From Blastococcus mobilis (GTDB lineage Bacteria; Actinomycetota; Actinomycetes; Mycobacteriales; Geodermatophilaceae), in the NCBI RefSeq assembly GCF_900188025.1, contig NZ_FZNO01000026.1:1-60606 (forward strand): a DNA stretch of 60,606 nt, read 5' to 3'. Under the pieces are notes generated by a model. That model saw only the letters and a program-made list of their open reading frames with translations, did not search any database and had not been told where the DNA came from. This document shows, in pieces, positions 8,187-15,262 of this stretch (within the stretch, counting starts at the first letter, position 1; the number at the start of each line of letters is the position of its first letter). The translations under genes were made by a program, and so were the position numbers.

Positions 8187-8629
8187 CCCTCCACCATCGC
8201 CACCAGCAGCCGGACGCCGAGCGCGGCGCGATCGGCGTCTTCCTCGCCGTCCTCGTCCCCGGGCTGCTGCTCATCATCGGGCTGGCCGTCGACGGCGGCG
8301 CCAAGGTGGCCGCCACCCAGCGCGCCAACGCCATCGCCGACGAGGCCGCCCGCGCCGGCGGACAGGCCCTCGACGTCTCCGCCGCCCTCACCGGACAGGT
8401 GCGGGTCGACCCGACCGCTGCGGTCGCCGCCGCTCAGGACTACCTCAACCGCAACGACGTGCAAGGCGCGGTGACCGTCGTCGACGGCGACACCCTGTAC
8501 GTGACCACCACCATGACCCAGCCCACCACCTTCCTCGGCCTGATCGGCATCTCCACCCTCACCGTGGAGGGCACGGGCACCGCCGACTTGATCACCGGCA
8601 CCGGCCAGAACGGGGGAGCGGGCCCATGA
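8183..8629 (+). CDS. TadG-like pilus assembly protein (short form)
   Basis: TadG-like proteins share an N-terminal TadE-type membrane helix with an otherwise extracellular chain. Here the leader 'PDAERGAIGVFLAVLVPGLLLIIGLAVDGGAKV' holds an ERGA.. signature and one hydrophobic helix (about residues 19-36), followed by 'ATQRANAIADEAARAGGQALD', the usual TadG-like Ala-rich extension, and a beta-rich tail 'VTVVDGDTLYVTTTMTQPTTFLGLIGISTLTVEGTGTA'. At 148 residues it lacks the von Willebrand domain of long TadG proteins. It overlaps both flanking genes by four bases, so it is made together with the LysM/BTAD protein downstream. Confidence 0.8.
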   Translation: MTLHHRHQQPDAERGAIGVFLAVLVPGLLLIIGLAVDGGAKVAATQRANAIADEAARAGGQALDVSAALTGQVRVDPTAAVAAAQDYLNRNDVQGAVTVVDGDTLYVTTTMTQPTTFLGLIGISTLTVEGTGTADLITGTGQNGGAGP

Positions 8630-11600
8630 CCACACCACCGCGGGCGCTTGACCTGCTGCGCCGGCTGCTCGCCCTCCTGGTGCTGGCGGCCGCAGTCGCC
8701 GGCATTCCGGTCGGGCTGTGGCAGCTCGGCGGCGCATACCTGCCCGACGAGCTGCCCTCCTGGGCGCAGGTGACCACCGCGCTGAGCGGCCCGGACACCG
8801 GCGCCGTCTTCCTCGGCCTACTCGTGGTAATCGGCTGGGCCGCGTGGGCCTGCTTCGCACTGTCGGTGACCGTTGAGCTCGTCAGTCAGTTGCGCGGCCT
8901 GCCGCCGCTGCGGTTGCCCGGCCTGGCGGCTCCGCAGCAGCTGGCCGGCCTGCTCGTGGCCGCCGTCCTCGGTGTCGGCAGCGGACCGCTGCTGGCTGCT
9001 CCCGCCCCGGCCGGCCCCCCAATCGTCGCCGAACAGCCGGTCGGCCACGAGGAGCCGCCGCCAGCACCCGCCCCACCAGCGGACACCCGGCCGACCGCGC
9101 CCGCCGCGGCTGGTCCCATCTACACGGTGGCCCCGCGCGACACCCTCGGCCGCATCGCCGCCCGCTACCTGGGCGACTGGACCCGGTTCGAGGAGATCCT
9201 CGAGCTCAATCGCGGCCGGCCCCAGCCCGACGGCGCGCTCCTCACCGACCCGGGAATGATCCGCCCCGGCTGGGTCCTGGTCCTCCCGCCCGACGCACGC
9301 CTTCCCGAAGCCGCCGCGACCGCCGGCGAGGTGACGGTGCAGCCCGGCGACACCCTGGCCGACCTCGCCGAGCAGCACGGCCTGGAGCACTGGCAGCCGA
9401 TCTTCGACCTCAACGCTGGCGAACCGCTTCCCGGCGGCGGCCGATTCACCGACCCCGATCTGATCCGCCCCGGGCAGGTCCTCGACCTCCCGCCGGCCGA
9501 CCGGGCAGCCGCCGACTCCTCTCCGCCGGCTCCTCCCGAACGGTCGGCCGAGGAAGCGCCGCCGCCCCCGTCGGACGAGGACGGGCCAGCCGCGCCGGCG
9601 GAGTCCTCGCCGACCCCGGCCGCCTCGCCGACATCGGAGAGTCCACCCGCGGAACCGGAGCAGTCGGCAGCCGACGCCGATGCCCTCGATGCCGACGGGG
9701 ACCAGTTCCCATCGGAGCTGGCGGCCGTTCTCGCCGGCAGCGGGGCACTGCTCGCCGCAGGTGTGGGCGCGGCATGGCTGGCGCATCGCCGCCAGCGGCT
9801 GCGCCGCCGCCGTCCCGGCCGACGGCTGGCCCCCCTCCCGAAGGCGCAGTCGGCCACGCAGACGGTCGTGGCATCGGCGGCCGACGCCGGCACGGCCGAC
9901 TACGCCGCGCTCGACCTGGCGCTGCGCGGCCTCGCCGTCCGGATCTCCGCCGATCCGGACGGGCAGCTGCCCGACGTCGTCGCCGCCCGACTCGATGGCG
10001 GCCGGCTCGAGCTGCGACTGCACGCCCCGGCCGACCGTCCCCCGCCCGAACCGTGGACCTCCGACGGCACCGGCCTGTGGTGGTCCCTGCAATTCGACCA
10101 GGACACCGGCGTCGCCTCCGCCGTGGCCCGGACCCGCCTGGCGCCGTACCCGACCCTGGTCACCATCGGCACCGACGACCGGTGGCGCTGGCTGCTGGAC
10201 CTGGAACGCCTCGGCGCCGTGTACGTGACGGGACTGGCCGACCGCCGCGAGGACTTCGCCCGGCACCTGACCGCCGAACTGGCAGTCAACAACTGGTCGG
10301 ACCTGCTCATTGTCACGCCCGTCGGCTTCGGCGACGAACTGGTCGACCTGGCCCCCGAACGGGTCCACCCGGTCGACACCGCCGCCGACCGCGGACTCCA
10401 CACCGCCTTGCGCGAGTCCGCCGAGCGCGACACCGACGACGTGCTGGACGGGCGGCTGCGGGCTGGAGCCGGAGACGGCTGGATGCCACAGGTCGTTCTC
10501 GCCCCCCACGAGCCCGATCATGACGGCGAACTGGCCGAAGCGGCCGCCCTCCTGCGGGTCCGGGCGGATCGGGCAGCGGTCGCTGTGGTGCTCGGGGTCG
10601 CGCCGACTCTGGTCACCGACGAGTGGCTGGTCACGCTGACCGACGATGGGTCACTGCTCGTCCCGGCACTCGGGCTGCAGCTTCCGGCCCCGCAGCTGAC
10701 CGCCCAGCAGGCCCGCGATATCGCCACGCTGTTGGCCTTTGAACGCGACACAGAGGACGAACCCATCCCCGCCGCCGATGGTGAACGGCCCTGGCAGGTC
10801 CACACCGACGCCGCCGGCGCCCTCCGCGCCGACGTGTCACATTCGGACACCACCGCGCCACGGGCCCAGCTGCCTGCCCCGCGGTCGGCCCGACGCCAGC
10901 CCTCCACTGCTGCGGCACTCGACTCGGCGCTGCTGGGGCCGACCGACACCCAGACCGGGACGCCGTCGCCGATCAGCGACGACGCCGAGGCGCCGGGGCG
11001 TTCGGCGCCGGCCGACCTGTGCAGCCGGATCGAGGACGATCTGGAGCAGCTCGACCGCGACCTCGCCGACTGGTGGTCACCCGGCTGTGCCCGCCCGCGG
11101 CTGACCCTGTTCGGACCGGTCACCGTGCGCGCGCACGGCGACGAAGCGGCCGTCGCCAGGTCCGGGCTGCGCCGCCGCTACGAAGAGACGGTCGCCTACC
11201 TCGCCACCCGCCCGCACGGCGCTACCGCCGACGAGGCCGCCACCGCCCTGCAACCGGCCCGAGGCGGCAAGACCGACCCGGTCAGCGCCCGCGCCTACGT
11301 GCACCGGGTCACCGCCGGCGCTCGTGCTTGGCTCGGCAGCGACCCCGCTACCGGCGACAAGCACCTCAGCTCCGGCCACCGCGGCCGATACACGCTGACC
11401 AACGTGCTCGTCGACGCCGACCTGTTCCGGCAACTGCGCGCCCGCGCCGCCGTCCGGGGCGACGACGGCCTGCCCGACCTGCTGGCGGCTCTGCAGCTGG
11501 TGTCGGGGCCGCCGTTCGCGCAGCGCCCGGCCGGCTACGAGTGGCTGGACGGCTTGGACCTCACGCTCACCGCGGCCGTCTGCGACGTCGCCCACCAGGT

Positions 11601-11862
11601 GGTCGCCGTGGCCCTCGCCGACGACGACCTGGCCGCGGCCGTCACCGCCTCGGCCACCGCCCTGCTCGTGGCGCCGGACGACGAGCAGGTCCTGCTGGAT
11701 GCGATGTGGGTGGCCTACCACCAGGGCAATCGCGCCGAAGCCGAGACCTACGTCGCGCGCATCGTGGCCATCCACGACGGTGAGGACGAGATGGACCTGC
11801 CCATGAGCACGGCGGAGACCATCAACCGCGCCCGCCGGCAGTTCCTCGACCGTGCCTCCTGA
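8626..11862 (+). CDS. Large membrane protein with two LysM domains and a C-terminal BTAD-like region
   Basis: A 1,078-residue protein. The ATG at 8626 overlaps the TadG-like stop; the open frame further upstream is a shadow. Domains seen: membrane helices at about residues 10-33, 57-83 and 105-125; LysM 1 at about 165-221 ('YTVAPRDTLGRIAARYLGD...N.G' to 'IRPGWVLVLP'); LysM 2 at about 235-289 ('VTVQPGDTLADLAEQHG' to 'IRPGQVLDLP'); a Pro/Ser/Glu-rich linker to 355; another helix at 364-385 with an Arg-rich stop-transfer; then a large cytoplasmic part whose last 250 residues ('RLTLFGPVTV', 'RARAYVHRVTAGARAWLG', 'LLDAMWVAYHQGNRAEAE') resemble the winged-helix/BTAD arrangement of SARP regulators. 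LysM binds peptidoglycan, so this could sense or anchor to the wall while its cytoplasmic end contacts DNA or partners; that is inference. Homologues are common beside actinobacterial Tad/conjugation genes. Confidence 0.85.
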   Translation: MTTPPRALDLLRRLLALLVLAAAVAGIPVGLWQLGGAYLPDELPSWAQVTTALSGPDTGAVFLGLLVVIGWAAWACFALSVTVELVSQLRGLPPLRLPGLAAPQQLAGLLVAAVLGVGSGPLLAAPAPAGPPIVAEQPVGHEEPPPAPAPPADTRPTAPAAAGPIYTVAPRDTLGRIAARYLGDWTRFEEILELNRGRPQPDGALLTDPGMIRPGWVLVLPPDARLPEAAATAGEVTVQPGDTLADLAEQHGLEHWQPIFDLNAGEPLPGGGRFTDPDLIRPGQVLDLPPADRAAADSSPPAPPERSAEEAPPPPSDEDGPAAPAESSPTPAASPTSESPPAEPEQSAADADALDADGDQFPSELAAVLAGSGALLAAGVGAAWLAHRRQRLRRRRPGRRLAPLPKAQSATQTVVASAADAGTADYAALDLALRGLAVRISADPDGQLPDVVAARLDGGRLELRLHAPADRPPPEPWTSDGTGLWWSLQFDQDTGVASAVARTRLAPYPTLVTIGTDDRWRWLLDLERLGAVYVTGLADRREDFARHLTAELAVNNWSDLLIVTPVGFGDELVDLAPERVHPVDTAADRGLHTALRESAERDTDDVLDGRLRAGAGDGWMPQVVLAPHEPDHDGELAEAAALLRVRADRAAVAVVLGVAPTLVTDEWLVTLTDDGSLLVPALGLQLPAPQLTAQQARDIATLLAFERDTEDEPIPAADGERPWQVHTDAAGALRADVSHSDTTAPRAQLPAPRSARRQPSTAAALDSALLGPTDTQTGTPSPISDDAEAPGRSAPADLCSRIEDDLEQLDRDLADWWSPGCARPRLTLFGPVTVRAHGDEAAVARSGLRRRYEETVAYLATRPHGATADEAATALQPARGGKTDPVSARAYVHRVTAGARAWLGSDPATGDKHLSSGHRGRYTLTNVLVDADLFRQLRARAAVRGDDGLPDLLAALQLVSGPPFAQRPAGYEWLDGLDLTLTAAVCDVAHQVVAVALADDDLAAAVTASATALLVAPDDEQVLLDAMWVAYHQGNRAEAETYVARIVAIHDGEDEMDLPMSTAETINRARRQFLDRAS

Positions 11863-12017
11863 GGCAGGCCGCCGCCCGCACCCCCACAACGAGGGAAGCG
11901 TCCCACCTGGATGGGCCGCAGTCTGGGGGCCGTCCGGGGACTGCTGCCTGGTAGGGATGTCGTACCCGCTGGCCACACTCGCGCGCGCAGGTAGGTTTCG
12001 GGGAGGGAGAGACGCTG

Positions 12018-12497
12018 GTGATCATCGAGCCGATCGCCACTGGCCTCGATCTCGACGAGGTAGAGGTGGCGCTGCTGCGTGCCGCGGTCGGGGACTACGC
12101 CGCCGAGGCCGCGGTTCTGCTGCTGGCCAACGACGGGTACTGGCTGGCTCGGCTGCGCGCCGCCGGCTTGATCACGGTGGAGGCCGAGCCGGTCGGCGGG
12201 CAGCTGTGGGCGCGCATCGAGTGGGCGGAGCTCGACGCTGCCCTCGCCGACGGGCGGCTGCCCGGCAGCGAGGAGGAGCTGGCGGTGCTCCGGGTGGCAG
12301 TCAGCCTCGCCGACGGCCGACCGGTCGACCTCGCCGACGTGGCGGTGGCTCTGGACCGCCGCACACTGGGGCTGGTGCTCGCCGCGCTGGCGCATGCTGC
12401 CGGCAGCCACGACCACCGCGCTCCCGCCCCGACCGGCCCCCGCCCCGACGCCGACCTGCGGCTTGGACCACTGATCGCCTGGCCGGCCCGGCACTGA
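12018..12497 (+). CDS. Hypothetical protein between Tad and T4SS halves
   Basis: 159 residues with a GTG start preceded by a strong GGGAGGGAGA ribosome site. The sequence is soluble, Ala/Leu-rich and helical ('VEVALLRAAVGDYAAEAAVLLLAN', 'ELAVLRVAVSLADGRPVDLADVAVALDRRTLGLVLAALAHAAG'). I do not recognise a family. Two helical repeats separated by a charged turn could be a small protein-protein module. It sits 155 bases after the LysM/BTAD gene, where the run of overlapping genes stops, and six bases before the small HTH gene, so it probably begins a separate little unit (12018-12758). Confidence 0.6.
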   Translation: MIIEPIATGLDLDEVEVALLRAAVGDYAAEAAVLLLANDGYWLARLRAAGLITVEAEPVGGQLWARIEWAELDAALADGRLPGSEEELAVLRVAVSLADGRPVDLADVAVALDRRTLGLVLAALAHAAGSHDHRAPAPTGPRPDADLRLGPLIAWPARH

Positions 12498-12503
12498 CGA
12501 GTC

Positions 12504-12758
12504 ATGCCGTATCCGCCGCGGCCACAGCTGCGCCCGCTGCCCGTTTTCGCCGGAACCGCCCGCACCGGCACCGTGCCCAGCCAGCGGCTGCAGGCCCAGC
12601 TGGAGGCCTTCGTCCTCGCCGAGTACGCCGCCGGCCGCTCCCTGCGGCAGATCGCCGAGCTGATCGACCGTTCCCCCACCGCGGTCCGCCGCGTGCTCGA
12701 CAAGCACGGGGTGCCGCGGCGCGCCGTGGGCGCTCCACGGCAGGCGAACCACACATGA
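12504..12758 (+). CDS. Small helix-turn-helix DNA-binding protein
   Basis: 84 residues. The C-terminal two-thirds contains a clear helix-turn-helix: 'FVLAEYAAGRSLRQIAELI' followed by 'RSPTAVRRVLDKHGVPRR', the Sigma-70 region 4/resolvase-like arrangement (GRSLRQIA as positioning helix, SPTAVRRVL as recognition helix). Short proteins of this form are common in actinobacterial plasmids and ICEs. It lies immediately upstream of a 300-base gap with direct and inverted copies of one motif (12912-13050), which makes it the natural candidate for binding those sites; inference from position only. Tail is 'PRQANHT'. Confidence 0.7.
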   Translation: MPYPPRPQLRPLPVFAGTARTGTVPSQRLQAQLEAFVLAEYAAGRSLRQIAELIDRSPTAVRRVLDKHGVPRRAVGAPRQANHT

Positions 12759-12911
12759 ATACAGCCGACGACTTGGGGACGGTCCGCGCTCGGACATTCA
12801 ACTGAGCACGGTCGACTTGTCACGGCCGTGGTCGGCGGTCTGGCGTCATCCATTGGACGGGGCTGGGGCGCTCGGCGCCCCGCCCGGCATGCGGCGTGGG
12901 TTCTCCGGTGA

Positions 12912-13050
12912 TCCTCCAGTAGCCCACGGTGGGGGGCTAATCCTCCAGTAGCCCTCGGTGTGGGGCCGTCCGTCACCGCCCGCAGCGCCGGCAAATGCTT
13001 GACCTCGGCAGGGGACTCTGTGGAGAGCCCGACTGGAGGACTACTGGAGG
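12912..13050. repeat. Direct and inverted copies of a TCCTCCAGTAG motif
   Basis: Two direct repeats of 20 bases (12912-12931 and 12941-12960, 19 of 20 identical, 29-base period) begin with TCCTCCAGTAG. About 80 bases further the same core appears inverted as CTACTGGAGG at 13041-13050, immediately preceded by a partial copy (ACTGGAGG at 13032-13039). The arrangement, two direct plus two inverted copies between a small HTH gene and a MinD-like gene, looks like an operator, iteron set or partition-type site. The rest of the gap 12759-13071 has no gene. Confidence 0.6.
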
Positions 13051-13071
13051 TCGGGGCGACACGCTCGGCGC

Positions 13072-14064
13072 ATGCAGACCACAGCCCCGCGTCGGGGCTC
13101 GAGGCGCGTCCGGATGGGCCGCAAAGCGCCGCTGTCGGCGCCGATGGCTATCCCGAGCCCCACGAGTCCCCGTGGGACACGGCCGATGACAGTTCCGGCC
13201 ATGCGAGCGGCCGTCATCGCCATCCGCGCTGGCGTCTTCGACGGCGCCGACAATGCGGACGCCGTCGTCGGTGCCGAGGCGTCCAGCGCCGTGATCGCCG
13301 GCACTGCCTGGCGGTCGGATCGCAATCAGCTTCCTTGGACGCGAGCTGACGCCGGCGGACCCGTCGTCCTGGCCGTGGCCGGTCACGCCGGGGCCGGCGC
13401 CTCCACGGTCGCCTTGGCGGTCGCCGAGGGACTGGCGGAGGACTGGCGGGTGCGGCTGGTCGACTACGCCGAGCCGGCCCGGTCGGGGCTGGCGGCGGCC
13501 TCGGCCATCGAACTGGGCACGGACGGCGCCTGGTGGCGGCGCGGTCGCCGCGGTCGACTCGACGTCTTCCGCCTCGCCCGGTGCCCAGCCGACGGAGAGC
13601 TCCCGCCGCTCCCGAAGACCGACGACGCGGAGCGACTGGTGGTGGTCGATGCGGGCGGGTCGCTGACCACCGCGCTGCTTGATTCACCCGGTTCGCTGGT
13701 CCCCGGCGCGCTGGTCGTCGTCACCAGGGTGACGGTGCCGGCAGTGCGGCAGACCGAGCACGTACTAGCCGCCGCCGACGGCGGGGCCGTGGTGGCCGCG
13801 GTGGGCCCGGCGCGGTGGCCGCGGGCCGTGGAGGCCAGCTGCGGACCCCGGCTGGCTGAGCTGCGGTCGCGTCACCGAGTGGTCCGGGTGCCGATCGACC
13901 GACGGCTGGAGACCACCGGGCTGACCGGGGACCGGCTACCCAAGCCGGTAGCGGCCGCCGGCCGGTGGCTGGCCGCGCTGTTGATGCCGGCAGTGCCGCC
14001 GCCACCGCGTCACCGGCGTCGGGCGGAGCCGTCCCGGACGGGCCCGGCGGGGGACTCCCGGTGA
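13072..14064 (+). CDS. Degenerate MinD-like P-loop protein at the head of the T4SS genes
   Basis: MinD/ParA-like fold: a glycine-rich loop 'GHAGAGASTVALAVAEGL', then 'WRVRLVDYAEPARSGLA' (Asp strand), 'RLVVVDAGGSLTTAL' (Walker B position) and 'ALVVVTRVTVPAVRQTEHVL'. The P-loop lysine is replaced by alanine, so nucleotide hydrolysis is doubtful. Such proteins often position conjugation or pilus machines. The start is uncertain: ATG 13072 has no good ribosome site and gives a low-complexity, Arg/Pro-rich leader; in-frame ATGs at 13186 and 13201 are alternatives, and the recognisable fold begins near 13360. The C-terminus overlaps the next gene by four bases (GTGA), tying it to the VirB-like genes. 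Confidence 0.7.
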   Translation: MQTTAPRRGSRRVRMGRKAPLSAPMAIPSPTSPRGTRPMTVPAMRAAVIAIRAGVFDGADNADAVVGAEASSAVIAGTAWRSDRNQLPWTRADAGGPVVLAVAGHAGAGASTVALAVAEGLAEDWRVRLVDYAEPARSGLAAASAIELGTDGAWWRRGRRGRLDVFRLARCPADGELPPLPKTDDAERLVVVDAGGSLTTALLDSPGSLVPGALVVVTRVTVPAVRQTEHVLAAADGGAVVAAVGPARWPRAVEASCGPRLAELRSRHRVVRVPIDRRLETTGLTGDRLPKPVAAAGRWLAALLMPAVPPPPRHRRRAEPSRTGPAGDSR

Positions 14065-14444
14065 CGGAGCCGCGCCGGACCGCACCCGCGGCGCTCCGGG
14101 CGACCTCGACGGTCGCGCTCGTCGCTTCGGGGGTGGTCGTGCTGAACGCTTGGCCTGCCACTGCGGCGCCGATGGAGTTGACCGCGGCGGTCTGCCCTGA
14201 GGCCCCGCCAGGAATGCAGACCTTCGCGGATCAAGTGACCGCGTGGGCGAAGTGGGGGGTGCTGGCGCTGATCGGAATCGGCGCTGTGGTGTCGCTGGGC
14301 TCGATCCTGGTGGGCCGAATCTTCTCCCATCCGCACGCCTCCCGGTACGGAGCGATGGGCGTCGCGGTGGTCGTGATGGTGGCGATCACCTACACGGTCA
14401 TCCTCGTGATTCTGGATTCGATCACCGGCAGCGGGTGCACATGA
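14061..14444 (+). CDS. VirB2/TrbC-like conjugative pilin-type protein
   Basis: 127 residues with the profile of VirB2-class proteins: a signal peptide ('STVALVASGVVVLNAWPATAAPM'), a short exposed segment with one cysteine ('TAAVCPEAPPGMQTFADQVT'), and two membrane helices separated by a short basic loop ('WGVLALIGIGAVVSLGSILV' and 'MGVAVVVMVAITYTVILVIL'), ending in a second cysteine. I chose GTG 14061, which overlaps the preceding stop and starts the signal peptide; the frame is open further back, inside the MinD-like gene. In Gram-positive systems these proteins need not form a pilus. Position directly before VirB8-like, VirB6-like and SCO6880 genes supports the call. Confidence 0.7.
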   Translation: MTEPRRTAPAALRATSTVALVASGVVVLNAWPATAAPMELTAAVCPEAPPGMQTFADQVTAWAKWGVLALIGIGAVVSLGSILVGRIFSHPHASRYGAMGVAVVVMVAITYTVILVILDSITGSGCT

Positions 14445-15262
14445 TGCGCCGTCGGCAGAAGGAACGGGTCGGCGGAGCTGCGCCTGGAGTGTGGAGCCCC
14501 GCGAAGCTGCTCGCGGTGTTGGCTGCGTGCGCGGTAGCCGGGCTGGCGATGCTGGCCGGACTCGTGCTCACAGTCGTCGCCGACCTGACCGACGACCAGC
14601 CTGCCCGACCACAGGGTCAGCCGGACTCGACGAGGACGTCGTCGGCGGCGGTGACCCGACAGGACGCACTCGCCGCCGCGCCGATGCCGACCGCTGACCC
14701 GGACGACGCGCTGCCCGGGCCGGTCTCGAACCAGGCCGCGGGCGTCCTCGAGGTGCCACGCGCCATGAGTGTTGGCCGGGCCGACGTGCCCACCGGCTTT
14801 CCCCAGACTCCCGAGGGTGCGCTGGCGCAGCTGGCGGCGCTGGACGTGACGGCGATGCAGACCGGCTCGATGGACGGTGTGCGGCGGGTGATCGCCGAGT
14901 GGGCCGCCCCGGGCGGGCCCAACCCGGAGTCGTGGTCTGGTGTGGACGGCATGGCGAGCCTGTTGTCGGCGGCGGGCCTGTCGGGTGCGGGGTCTCCGCA
15001 GCTGGCGATCGCCGTCCGCCCGGTGATGGGCTTGATCAAGGGCACCGTGGGCGCGGAGTTCGCGGTGGTGTGCGTGAATCTCGAGTTCACCGTCACCGTG
15101 GAGCAGACCTCGCGGATCGCGATCGCCGACTGCCAGCGCATGGCGTGGGTCGGGGACCGGTGGGTGATCGGCGCCGGGCCGGAGCCGGCGCCGGCGCCGT
15201 CGATCTGGCCGGGCACCGACGCCGCGATCGGGGCCGGCTGGCGGGAGCTGCGCCATGTCTAG
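14441..15262 (+). CDS. VirB8/TcpC-like membrane protein of the T4SS
   Basis: 273 residues: basic cytoplasmic tail, one membrane helix at about residues 22-48 ('LLAVLAACAVAGLAMLAGLVLTVVADL'), a disordered Asp/Pro/Ser-rich linker, then an extracytoplasmic domain of about 150 residues ('GFPQTPEGALAQLAALDVTAMQTGS', 'LKG.VGAEFAVVCVNLEFTVTVEQTSRIAIADCQRMAWVGDRWVIGAGP'). One N-terminal helix plus an NTF2-like outer domain is the VirB8/TcpC architecture that forms the scaffold of conjugation channels. The fold assignment is by pattern, not by a database match. ATG 14441 overlaps the VirB2-like stop; its own stop is 8 bases inside the VirB6-like gene. Confidence 0.65.
   Translation: MMRRRQKERVGGAAPGVWSPAKLLAVLAACAVAGLAMLAGLVLTVVADLTDDQPARPQGQPDSTRTSSAAVTRQDALAAAPMPTADPDDALPGPVSNQAAGVLEVPRAMSVGRADVPTGFPQTPEGALAQLAALDVTAMQTGSMDGVRRVIAEWAAPGGPNPESWSGVDGMASLLSAAGLSGAGSPQLAIAVRPVMGLIKGTVGAEFAVVCVNLEFTVTVEQTSRIAIADCQRMAWVGDRWVIGAGPEPAPAPSIWPGTDAAIGAGWRELRHV

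Noticed and set aside
12912-12960. Direct repeats that could suggest a CRISPR array.
   Set aside because: Only two direct copies with a 9-base spacer, no leader and no cas genes. Regulatory or partition-type repeats fit better.
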